Assembly: GCA_015178975.1 (NCBI GenBank)
Contig: WHVD01000046.1
Location: 310,001-374,000, forward strand
Direction of reading: 5' to 3'
DNA from: Hysterangium stoloniferum
Taxonomy: Eukaryota > Basidiomycota > Agaricomycetes > Hysterangiales > Hysterangiaceae
DNA: 64,000 bases
Shown here: piece by piece, positions 54,157 through 64,000 of the stretch
Layout: every line of letters starts with the position of its first letter
Position numbering within the stretch: position 1 is the first letter of the stretch
Notes under the pieces: generated by a model
What the model was told of the DNA's origin: nothing
What the model saw: only the letters and a program-made list of their open reading frames with translations
Databases searched by the model: none
Position numbers and translations under genes: made by a program

Positions 54157-54790
54157 GTCCTTGGAGTAGATCAGAATGTTTTCCAAATAAACAATAATGC
54201 ATAATTAAGCATGTCATAAGAAACCTCATTCACAAAATGCTGAAAAACAGAAGGAGTGTTGGTGTGTCCAAAGGACATCACCAACAATTCAAAAGTCCCA
54301 TAATGGGTATGGAACATAGTTTTCCACTCATCACCCTTGACTATCCAGACCAAGTGGTAGGCATGTTTGAGGTCCATCTTGGTATAGATCTGGGCATTCC
54401 ATGGAGCATCAAGTAGGTCAGAAATAAGTGGGAGTGGATACTTATCTTTACATGTCAGTGCATTGAGTCCTCTGAAATCAAAACAGAGTCTAAGATATCC
54501 TTCTTCTTGATGAAAAGTGGTGCTCTGAAAATAGACTTTGATGGCCAGATAAATCCTATATAGATGCTCATCCAGGAAATCTTGGATTTCAGAAAGCTCT
54601 GCAGTGGAGGGTAGGTACATGTACATATATTGGTCCAAGTGGTGGCTTAGGCCCCATCTTCAAGATCAATTTTTAAATTGTATGGTCTGTGAGGTACAAG
54701 CTGGTCAGCTTCTCACTTACTAAAAATATTTCCAAAGTCATGATATTTCTCCAAAATACCCTCTAGATCTGTGATAGGCTCAGATACCAG
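54157..54790 (-). pseudogene. Ty3/Gypsy reverse transcriptase relic
   Basis: Minus-strand order: ILEKYHDFGNIFSK, VPHRPYNLKIDLEDG, then LRLCFDFRGLNALTCKDKYP, LDAPWNAQIYTKMDLKHAYH, GTFELLVMSFGHTNTPSVFQ and ENILIYSKD. These are the Gypsy RT blocks including a changed LPFGLxNAPxxFQ and YxDDILIYS (here WKTF/ENILIYS, so the catalytic Asp pair is lost). Stops and a frameshift are present. Confidence 0.75.
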
Positions 54791-55595
54791 GATATCTGAA
54801 AACTATTAAGTATATCAAATTTTAATACACTCTAAAGGTCATTTGAGCATCTGGGATGTGATTCAGACATAATTTGGGTTTTCAAACTTTGGGAATGTTT
54901 GAAACTTATTTGTATATTATGAAACAGAGCATATTTCAGGACCTGAATAGATTATGAAAACTTTTTGTAGATTAAAATACCAAAACCTTTATTAAAAAGC
55001 ATATCCTTTTAAATGGTCCATTTCATGCATGTGTATATCATTGACATCTCTGAATACATATGTATTACATTGGAATGGGTCTGTCAATCTGAACAGATTC
55101 TTACTTGATTCAACATACCAAGAATATATGTATAGGTGGTTTCACTTAATGAAGAAAATCATAGGATGAAAATTTTCCAATGATATCTCACATATTTTAC
55201 TAGTAAATAACTACAGTTTAGCTTTAAAAAACAAAGTACCAACAAAAGTATTAGCAAGTATTTACATATGTAACTTGGAAAACCATATTCAATTGACTCT
55301 ATTAAATATCTTTGGATTGTATAGGATGTAATGTGGAGAATTGTTTCTCATGGTTGGTGGTTAACAATATAATGGTCTCAGAATCTATACCACTATTTAA
55401 AGATGAAGTTTTTGTAGCAATATTGCTTTTATTAGTAAACATCTGATATTATAATGATTACAGACAACCTCCTTAATGAGGGTCTTGATTCTCAAATTGG
55501 AAAAAATGTAATGAGTGTACTAATGTTACAGTCTCCCATGGCAAATGAGGTTTTCAAAGAATGTATTGACATTATGAAAGAGTTCAACATACTTG
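54791..55595. other. AT-rich, CpG-poor sequence, no gene recognised
   Basis: No frame has a domain. Resembles decayed transposon sequence by base composition. Confidence 0.35.
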
Positions 55596-56327
55596 TGTTA
55601 AGAACTGAAAACTGACTAATGTCAGTGGCCGACAGGGACTGATCGGAAGGACTTGGCTTCAGCTTATGTGCTGCGCCCTCGCAAATATCCGTAGCATGTC
55701 CTTAAATTTCGGACGGGTGAAGACTAATCCTAAGAGTTCTTTTCGGCAAGATACCGATTGGGACTGAAGGACAAGTCGAGTGTCGGGCCAAGGGGTTGGG
55801 GCCAGAAGTGGGTGAGTGCATGCCAAGGTGGATGAGGGGATCCTTAGTATGAGACTGCTACAGACATAAGAGGGTATTCTGAGTCAATATTCTGATTGCC
55901 TAGTAACTACAACTACAGCGGGTTCATATACAAGTAACAGGCGTCTAGAAAATACTAATGGGGAGAAAGGCAGAAAATGGTATTAACAATAAGCTCGACT
56001 AGGAAGGGAAGTTTATGATTAGTTCGGAGGCCGATGATAACCGAGAGCAGAATTACAGTAAAAGGAGATAGTTCGAGGACTACAAATATAGATAGACATA
56101 TGTGAAACATAGGATAGAATGGATCAACATAATAAAAGGGACGTATCAAAAGTTTAACCAGACAATACGAGTATTTTTGATGTGGGCGTAAACAGAGTTT
56201 GATCACTGTGAAAGCATACGTCAGCATCGGGGGCGATGGTTTCCAATGTGGTGACTTGAGCGATAACTTGAATCGTTGATAGGTGGCGATAACCTCAGGG
56301 CCGAATGGCTGCAACACAGTCGTAACA
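55596..56327 (+). mobile_element. Solo LTR, family A, copy 4, without matching flanks
   Basis: 732 bp, TGTTAAGAACTG to GTCGTAACA, clearly the same family as 45589-46329. Flanks are ACTTG (left) and ACTCT (right), which do not match, so it may have formed by recombination between two elements, joining unrelated flanks. Confidence 0.75.
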
Positions 56328-56402
56328 ACTCTATTCGACAATCAACTCTAGTTTTAACTTTCAAAGGGTTTTTACTACCAAAGCCCATACACTTCGTCTC
56401 TA

Positions 56403-57455
56403 GTGATCCAAATCAAAGAAGGGAACTTAAACCAACTGTCAGAATATGGTGTGGGTATCGACCAAACAAGACCTCAACTGCCATCGCCATGGAAAACCCC
56501 ATCCAACCCTCTCCCACACCTCCCTCTATCCGTTCCCACCCCAGAGTTACAGGAGCGTGCGCCACCACAGCTACGAGACTCCTTGGATCACCCCCTGAAC
56601 CTTCAGCCTTCTATACCTGCCACTACCCATGAGCTGCCGACAGCTCCATACCAATTGGAACAGGCCTGCGATGTTGTAATGCTCGACCCTCCAATCATCG
56701 AGCCACCCTCCATGTCTACTCCCTCGAGCGAAAAGGCCAATGGGACACAAAGAGTCTCCCATCCAATCGAACTGGAGGTCCGGGAGATGATGATAAGCAG
56801 GAACGAGGCTGACGGCAACGTTTGGGTGCAAATAGCAATCAACTACCACTCAGCACAGTTCACCACCAGCAGGGTCCTAAGTCAGCTACTGCCTGCACTA
56901 CAGCCACCCTTGCTAGAGGGGAAACTAATTGACTGCAGAGGACTCGCATCACTGGAAGAGGCAGAGGCAGAGAAGCTGCAAAACATCGTTTCAGGGATCA
57001 AGTTGTCACCATTCAGACAGCTGTTGGCAAACTTCCCTTGCACCCCTCCCGAAACTTCAATCTCTACCCCCCTTACTGACCTTGTCAATCTACTTGAGAA
57101 GTTACTTCCTGCTAGTGATGACCGGATAAACCCTGATTGCATGACCACAGACAGTACCACTCCCCAGCAGACGGCACCTCATTTCCTTTCGTGACTGGAC
57201 CTCAACCCAGCTGACAGGATTCACCTCATCATCAGGACGTGACAAAAAGCCTACAGCCACTGGGTATCCATGGTGCACAAAGCAGGACAATTGTCTCCCA
57301 ACTCTTGCGACTTGAAGCTCTGTGAGACTATAGGTCCCCTCCGTAACAAGCGGGAGGAATGGGGTCAAGTGATACTACAGCTAGGAGGTTCCAACAAGGA
57401 AGCATGGGGAGGAGTCCCCAGTAGGCTGCAAGACTTTGCATGACATGGTCCTCCG
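56403..57455 (+). pseudogene. Unidentified ORF 3' in a Gypsy-like element, with two TGA stops
   Basis: An open frame of 263 codons ends at TGA 57192-57194 and continues in the same frame through a second TGA (HLIIRT-stop-QKAYSHW) to about 57455. The protein is Pro/Ser-rich at the N-terminus (LPHLPLSVPTPELQERAP) and later has LEVREMMISRNEADGNVWVQ and KREEWGQVILQLGG. I do not recognise it. It lies directly before a polypurine tract and LTR, so it is the 3'-most ORF of that element. Its CpG content is higher than in the Helitron. Confidence 0.4.
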
Positions 57456-57469
57456 AACTGGGGGGGCAC

Positions 57470-58140
57470 TGTGAAGGATAGGTCATATAGGAGGCGCGAC
57501 TGAAGACTCTAAGCCTTACCCTTAGCCGCTTTATAATTGCATTATTTCCTTTATGTTTTATATTTTTATTCTCTTTTCTATCACTCGTAAATACGGGTCA
57601 TACCCCTTTTATTAGTTCGAGAGTCCATGTATGCTTGTGGGCGCTCTAGCCCACAAGAAGCACATGCATGTCACAGTAGTAGTCACACGCGAGAAACTTA
57701 GACACTTTTCAACCCCGACCACCATCACCTGCACACGCAAGTACTGGTTCGGGGTCTTGTCTAAAACAAACCTTCACCCTATCTCTCTTCCCAGATCAGC
57801 AGTAACTATACTTCGCACTGTAACAGTCGAAGTTAGTTACTACTATTCGACTTGACTTCAAGTTCTTGCTTCGCGTGGTGAGAATATCCATCATAGCTCA
57901 CTTTCTTAGGATATTCTCTCTCTCTTGCAATATATATTCTCTCTCATCTACTTGGCCATCGGCCCAGCTAGCTACACAGTCAGATCGCACTGTAAGGTCG
58001 ATCCGCCCTTGTAATTATCTATTGATTGCACCTTAAAGGTCAATCGTAATCTACATTATAACTACTAGTCGATTGTATTTTGCACTATTGTTAGTCGATA
58101 ACAATCACACATTGAGTGGTAAACTACTCGACCCTTTACA
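57470..58140 (+). mobile_element. 3' LTR of a Gypsy-like element
   Basis: 671 bp from TGTGAAGG to CCTTTACA (near-inverted ends). A polypurine tract, TGGGGGGGCAC (about 57459-57469), stands directly before it, as for a 3' LTR. Helitron sequence resumes immediately at 58141, so the element had inserted in a Helitron copy. The 5' LTR is not in the window. Confidence 0.65.
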
Positions 58141-58259
58141 GAAATAGTAGGATTGGCATCTGCACACTCTGTCTTCTCACATATGTACTGTATATGTACA
58201 GTTTTATGTTGATTGTTTCAAGAGGAACAAATTGGGGAAGAGTGAAAATACTATGATAT

Positions 58260-58468
58260 TGTTCAGTTTTCGGTGGCACTGTTCTTAGACCGTATAACTT
58301 TCCATTTGTCTGAGTAGGGGACAGTTAACTCGTTGTAAACAGATAATGACTAAACAAATACAAATAGACCTTATATAACCCAAAATACACGGTGAATTCC
58401 AAACCGCAGTGACCCGAGCCCCTAATGCTCGTGATCCCTCGCTAACCCAAATCCCAGAAAAGTCAACA
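58260..58468 (+). mobile_element. 209-bp solo LTR in the Helitron tail
   Basis: TGTTCAGTTTTC to AAAGTCAACA, flanked by GATAT (58255-58259 and 58469-58473). Removing it rejoins the Helitron sequence. Different in sequence from families A-D. Confidence 0.85.
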
Positions 58469-58484
58469 GATATGACTGGTGATG

Positions 58485-58789
58485 TGTTAGAGTATGATAT
58501 TACAGCTCTCACATAGTCTATGATGTTCCCTATATTTTTCTGATATTTTTAGTATTTTTCCCAGCACTGTAGGTGCAGTATTGAGTGAGTTACCTAGTAA
58601 GGTAACTGATGTGTAGGTGCTTAGGTAAGCACCCTGTAGCATACTCCACTGTGGGTGTGGGAAAGTCTCCTTAGTGTTTACTTTCCTCACACTCACAGGC
58701 ATGTAGTTATTTCACAGTTGAATACATTTAATGTTTACTTTCCTCATATACACAGGGTGTTTGTCAAGAGTTATTCAACTGTTTCAACA
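58485..58789 (+). mobile_element. 305-bp solo LTR in the Helitron tail
   Basis: TGTTAGAGTATGATATTAC to CTGTTTCAACA, flanked by TGATG (58480-58484 and 58790-58794). Copia-like ends. Lies only 16 bp from the previous LTR. Confidence 0.85.
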
Positions 58790-58973
58790 TGATGTAGTGT
58801 TTAAGGACATTATTATTGACCAATAAGTAAGTGTCCAGTTGGAAGAGAGACTTACATATGTATCTTTTAGGTTCAATGATTTAAAAAAGTATAGAATTAT
58901 AAATAAGTTTCTGAGTTAGATCGCATGCTCTTATAAAAACTTAGAATTGTTGATACAGAGAAAAGTTGTGGGG

Positions 58974-59217
58974 TGTTAGAATTAAGCTCGCAAGAACAGA
59001 GAGCAATAAGGTTCCGTTTGTCTATTTGGCCGTAGGGCAAATGAATGGCTAGGTACATGGACTCTAGGCTATGTCTGCTAGACAACAGGAATACTAAAAT
59101 AGAGAACAAAGAAAGGGGAGAACAAAAGGGGAGAGACAAAAGGCTTGACAATGGTGCGCGCAAACCTTTGATTACATAAGCGGAACGAACGCGTAATCAG
59201 CTTGTTAAATTCCAACA
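58974..59217 (+). mobile_element. 244-bp solo Copia-like LTR
   Basis: TGTTAGAATT to AATTCCAACA, imperfect 10-bp inverted ends, flanked by TGGGG (58969-58973 and 59218-59222). Ends 177 bp before the F-box start codon, so it may affect that promoter. Confidence 0.88.
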
Positions 59218-59394
59218 TGGGGTATGTGGGGCCCACAGGTTCACCCTCTGTATTTGTTTGCTTATCCAAGGACAGAGAATGAGAGACGGATCTTGTGAAC
59301 AACCACCCATGTCATGTGATGATCACGTGATACGAACATCCAGAATCCGAATGTGGCACCTACACCATTCACTAATCACTAATTAGCACCCGTC

Positions 59395-61274
59395 ATGTAC
59401 ATCTTTCAACTCCCAAAAGAAGTTATAGTTCATATATTGGAATATCTGAACTTCAGAACCCTCATTAATTGCTCAGAGGTACATTTTCTCAATTTCGTAC
59501 TTGGTTCATGTGCTGGGATTTGATCCTCCATCTTAGACTTGCCACAGTCTCCACGCGATAGTTCAGAATACATCTTGTTTGAGGTATAATAATGAATTGG
59601 AAATAGCTGGTCTTATCGATACAGGTAGCGGTTCTTCACTTTCCATCGCGGAACGTTTGGAACAACTCGAAACAATCGAAAGAAACTGGGCAACATTGAC
59701 CTTCCGGCTGAAAGTTGGAATACCTAAACCTGTTGGCCGTAATATCTGGGAATTATTTGGCGGTGTCTTTACCCTAGGAACTTCGGGAGGACGAGGATTG
59801 TCATACACCGAACTACCTTCTCTTACTCGCAGAACCCCTACATGCACTTGGAAACATGATGACCTTGGATTGGACATAAGAGATTTTGGTATAGACCCTT
59901 CGCAAGACTTAGTCGTATTGATCGAGGTTCCCGTGTACTGTATTTTCGCCATGATGAAAATATTTACCGGCTTATTGATTACACTTCTGCAGCGGTCCTC
60001 GTGCACATCAAGGGGTTTACTCAATCCATTTGCGCAGCATGCGCACTGGTGATCAGCATCGTTGTGCTGCGCAACCGATAATAGTTTGTACCCCACAACC
60101 CTTTCAGCCTGGCGGCGTCGCAAGGTATACCTTTGTGATCCAGATCATGGGAGACTTTCTAGGACTGTTATTTCAAACACCAATGCCCCATGATATGAGG
60201 GCCGGAGTTGCCTTTGTGTGGAATTGGAAAACGGGCCAAATAGCAATTGTATGTTAAATTATCTGATCCAATAACTTAACTTATTTTTGTTGTGTTTTAT
60301 TTCGCCTCATAGCGGATACAATCTAATGATTCATTCAAACGATTTGATTCTTTTTCATTTCTATCTCCCCGCCACATCCTGATCTCCACGCATATGCATG
60401 TTAGAGATGCAAAGTCCCCACCGGCTCTTGAAATCTATGACTTCATGTTCCCTGAAAGCACCGAAAACCCACCACCCATTCGTATATTCGAGTTTCCCGT
60501 ATTTTGTAGTGGTGTGGCCGCCCTTTCTACACTCACGAGGTCTGACCCGTCTCCGGAGAAGCCCGGACACGCAGCAATTCAAGGAGGTAGACCGTTCGTA
60601 ACAGCACCGATGGCTCGCCTGCTTACTGTCAACATCCAAATATCTCGTGCAGTCCGTGGAATTGCTAATATCGTCAATTTCATGATGTTTGTTCATCATG
60701 ATTCACTTTTGGATGGGATCGGATCACCTGGACCCACCCTTGTCCCATGGAAGGAATGGGGGCCTAACAAAACACGGTTGCTGTCGATGCGCCCGAACAT
60801 TCCGTGGGTTTGTTACGTACACGGAACTCGTTTTGTATACATGGAGCGAGCAACTCCTCATTTGCCTGCGGAAAAATCCCGTATCAGATTACTGGATTTC
60901 AATCCTTTGTCAATTAAACGTGGTGAGCCTTCTGCACAATGGCTGGTATTTCAAGCTCTAATATTTACTACATAATTTCAGACTGGAAGCTTTCTGAGGT
61001 AGAATCCAGCCGTGTTACTACCTTTTCCGCATCCGAACCGACGGTGATCGACCAAAGGGAGGATGTTTTCGTCGAGACTGTGGCCACTAGTCTCCCCTAT
61101 CGCGAAGTTTTAAGTGCGGATAAATACCGTTATGTCGCAGTGATGATCGACGATGATTGTCTTGTAGGAATTCGTTGCGGACTCATGGTATGTGACTTTC
61201 TAAATTTGTGTTGTACGTCATTATTGAAGATCTGCCAGTCTGGTGAGCAAAGTGTAGTGTTTTTATGTGTCTGA
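59395..61274 (+). CDS. F-box protein of the large basidiomycete family
   Basis: Exons 59395-59478, 59537-59934, 59993-60248, 60313-60922 and 60982-61274 join to 547 codons. Residues 1-60 form the F-box: MYIFQLPKEVIVHILEYLNF followed by RTLINCSE, CHSLHAIVQNTSCLRY and ELEIAGLIDTG, matching LPxEIxxxILxYLxxxxLxxCxxVCxxLxxII. The F-box links a substrate receptor to Skp1 in an SCF ubiquitin ligase. Later blocks (YSIHLRSMRTGDQH, IQIMGDFLGLLF, AFVWNWKTGQIAIV, LEIYDFMFPEST, VMIDDDCLVGI) are typical of this family of about 500-560 residues in Agaricomycetes; their substrates are unknown. The donor at 59935 was chosen to keep the YSIHLRS frame. The last 30 residues may be intron read-through, so the exact end is uncertain. 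Confidence 0.8.
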
Positions 61275-64000
61275 TCTATGATGGTGTGTTACAAGAACGT
61301 CTTTGATATGAGTACTACTACGTTATCATAGATGCTTGGTTGTGGATCAGACATGATGAGTGTAAATAATAGTTAGTGTTCTACTCATACTAAAATTTAA
61401 ACGAAGCGTTCTGCTTGCGAAAATTTCCAATTTATATGTACAGTATGAATATATACAGAACTCAAAACATTAAAAGTCCTTCTGAGTTTTTTTTTTCGCC
61501 TTACATGTTTTTTCATTATAGGAGTAGAGTTCCGGGAATCTGGGTCACCACGGTGGAACCGGAAGATTTGGCCTAGCGCTATTTGCGAACAGTAAGGCCT
61601 AATCCTTTGTGTTAGTCACCCGACTTGAGGATTTTATTGACAAAACTCAAAAGAGGGCAAGGAAAGGCCCGAACTCAGCCGCTGCCTAAAGGTGGCAAAA
61701 ACGACTGAGGTATTACAAGAGGATCCACAGTATTTATTTCATGGGTGGAGGCTGTGCTCGTAACACATGGTGACCCGAGATGAAAGGAGCCTAGTACGAG
61801 ATTATTGTGACAGGAAAATTCACGTGCAGCAACAAGAGGACACATCGTGATCCCAGCGTCGGTGTAATCCCGTCGTCAATTGGGATCACTGGCGGTCACA
61901 CAAGTTGACAGGACCACGGTGTATTGTCCAGAGCAGAACAAGATACAGGCAAGTGCAGCGTACGGTAAGATCTAAGGTCCTGAAAACTTCCCGGCTACTT
62001 ATACCGTAAAACGCGGTGATTATGTAATCACGTAAAACTAAAGGGTCCGTGCGTAAGACTGGGGGCACCAGGATTACAGTCGGCATTAAAGAACTTTCAA
62101 CAGGGACTTCTCCACTCAAGACGAGAAAAACATGACAAGCATACAGTATTGGAAAGTCATCTTCCTCATGTTTTTTTGGATAGGCTAGTTTGCATCATCC
62201 TCCGAGATTTCAACCTTTCACTTATTCTCGACTACCTTTTCCTTCTAAACTTGCTGCAATTAACTGCAAATATCCCTGGCACTCTCACCACCAGGAACTT
62301 CATGTTGCAATTTTCAGAGTTGCTGAAAGGCTGCTGTCTAATGCAGCCTTACATTGGCATCGGTCCAGATGTTGGTAGGACCAAACTGTATTCCTTGAGA
62401 ATGGCAAGTATGATACATGATGATGACAGTAAGTAAAATGATTAACTAAAAATGATACTACGTGTGTCTGTGATAATGTAATCGGTATGTTGTAAGCCAC
62501 CAGGCTTACAGTTGCAGCATTTATTCATAGGCCACCATCTCGGATCGTTGGGCATGTTGTAATGAAATACACTCAGTCGATACACGTAATGGTTTGACTA
62601 TATTTATTACCTGTAACGAAATACGCTACAGTAGGCTTTAGTTAAATAACACATCATGAAAGTAACAGTAGTTACATACCTCAGTTGATACACATAATGG
62701 TTTGACTGAGTTATGGGATAGCAACTGTAGCAGTTAAATAGGTTGTCGCTAATATAAGCTTCAACCGTTAGTATACACATCAGGGACAACATGTCCTGGT
62801 ATGGCCATGTAAGCTTGACATAGACTTGACATAGGATTAGAGTGCAAGAGCCTATTTCAACACATGTGCATCTGGGGGTCGACGGTAGAGTGTTCGGGTG
62901 GCTTCTGACCTGGACCTCATATGGACTTCCCATATTCTCTAGACACTTACTAAGCTGCGACCTAGTTTGTTCCTGAGTATGTTTTGACATGCATATGTTC
63001 ACTTGATATTGTGTTTTGGTACCTGTTCCCATATCAACTTGACCCATATACTCCAGAATGGTTCATCCTGTTATTTTCTTGTTCATATGCCTTGTCTTTT
63101 TGTTTCAGCAGATTAGTAGTACAATAATGAATTAGTCTATATAGTCTATTAATCTTTTTAACCACAATCCAATCAGTATATTGACTTAGCTACAACCTAT
63201 CTCCTCAATACACTAAGCTAAACTATGAAACTTGACACCAGTGTATTGTCAGAACCCCTGGGTATCCCAACTCTCTGACCAGTCATGTACTTTCAGAGTT
63301 TCTAGGATAACTGTACCTACCCCTGTCTGAAGCTAGGACCCAATTATCATACAAAAGCACAGCACATAAGATGAAGCCAATTTCTATCTGCCTTGGAACT
63401 TCTACAGGTTTTCCCCATGCCTTAGGTCACTCCTGCCCAGTAAAGCCTGAGCTTAATATATATCCCTTGCATCCTTGTTATATCTCTGGATTGTTATTAA
63501 AATAACTCCTCTATCTATATATACATGGAGAAATAGTATTTGCAATCCAATCTGAATATTGTGTTACATCACATTACATTTAAACTTACTTCTCTCTACA
63601 GAAAAACCACCCATTCTCTTCCTATTTTGGCCCATTGAATACCTTCAGATTTCCTGAGCTGCAGCTTCATTCCTCTTCTAGTCCTATTCTTGGCCCATCC
63701 TGAAGTCACAAATTCATTTGAAATTAGGACAGCTGCATAGTTTGTAATGGTGAAGCATATACATAAACTGAAGCCAAGTCCCACCCATTCACAGTCTTTA
63801 CTCCTTGGTTTAGTACTTGACTTAGGGACTTAAGGTCTCTATAGTATATTTTATTCTCAACTAATCTCACTTCCAACATCCTGACCATATCCAGCCTCCA
63901 TCACATATATGGATAGTCCAATCACTAACTAGATACATACAGTATAAAGCTGTACAAGGCAGCAATATCATTGTAGACTCATGATCAATATCATCCAACT
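61275..64000. other. Repeat debris at the right edge
   Basis: No gene was recognised. A 95-codon frame at 62149-62436 has a Leu-rich N-terminus and no known domain. CGTAATGGTTTGACT-like sequence occurs twice at about 62587 and 62695. The shared LTR core occurs on the minus strand near 63360-63385 and 63755-63782, so LTR fragments of the A-D type reach the window edge. Confidence 0.35.

Larger units (their letters stand above)
58141..58973 (+). mobile_element. Second Helitron tail, split by solo LTRs
   Basis: Matches the end of the first Helitron (51085-51490): TGTCTTCTCACATATG, CAGTTTTATGTTG, AACAAATTGGGGAAGAGT, TAGTGTTTAAGGACATTATT and AAAGTTGTGGGG. The pieces become contiguous only when the LTRs at 58260-58468 and 58485-58789 are removed. 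A third LTR (58974-59217) sits at the end. In the first copy a GC-rich hairpin (GGGGGCTTGCCCCC, 51509-51522) follows GTTGTGGGG; here, after the LTR, a GTGGGGCCCAC palindrome follows. These may be the 3' terminal hairpins. Confidence 0.7.

Overview
This window is nuclear DNA of a filamentous basidiomycete, most likely an Agaricomycete. The genes are split by many short (about 43-80 bp) introns. They include a hydrophobin-type gene, a basidiomycete-style F-box gene, a YOR1-like ABC transporter and the exocyst subunit SEC3. The repeats are Copia, Gypsy, Helitron and solo-LTR elements. I cannot place the genus. All gene models were built by hand from reading frame, splice sites and remembered family motifs; nothing was aligned by software.

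Layout. 1-6.5 kb: nested LTR remnants and two tandem-repeat arrays. 6.5-34.7 kb: a gene-rich block with a damaged hydrophobin gene (+), an isoprenylcysteine methyltransferase (-), a hAT transposase relic (-), a peroxisomal 3-ketoacyl-CoA thiolase (-) head to head with a 33-exon ABCC transporter (+), a Yop1/REEP protein (+), a homeodomain-like protein (+), a SNAPC1-like protein (-), two RNase III-like/dsRBD genes (+) lacking the catalytic acids, and SEC3 (+). 34.9-59.2 kb: a nested transposon cluster holding a tiny Copia-type element with gag but no pol, a Helitron split by two solo LTRs, Copia and Gypsy fragments, a second Helitron tail split by three solo LTRs, and several more solo LTRs. Most solo LTRs have exact 5-bp target duplications. 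The cluster is bracketed by a broken F-box copy (34.87-35.72 kb) and an intact F-box gene (59.40-61.27 kb). 61.3-64 kb: more repeat debris.

The host genes do not form a pathway. Thiolase serves peroxisomal beta-oxidation, SEC3 and Yop1 serve secretion and ER shape, SNAPC1 serves snRNA transcription, and the ABCC protein is an exporter. The most unusual points are an AT-AC intron and a GC-AG intron in the thiolase gene, the neighbouring catalytically degenerate RNase III-like paralogues, a sequence core shared by otherwise different solo-LTR families, and CGA-to-TGA decay with strong CpG loss in the old elements but not in the host genes.
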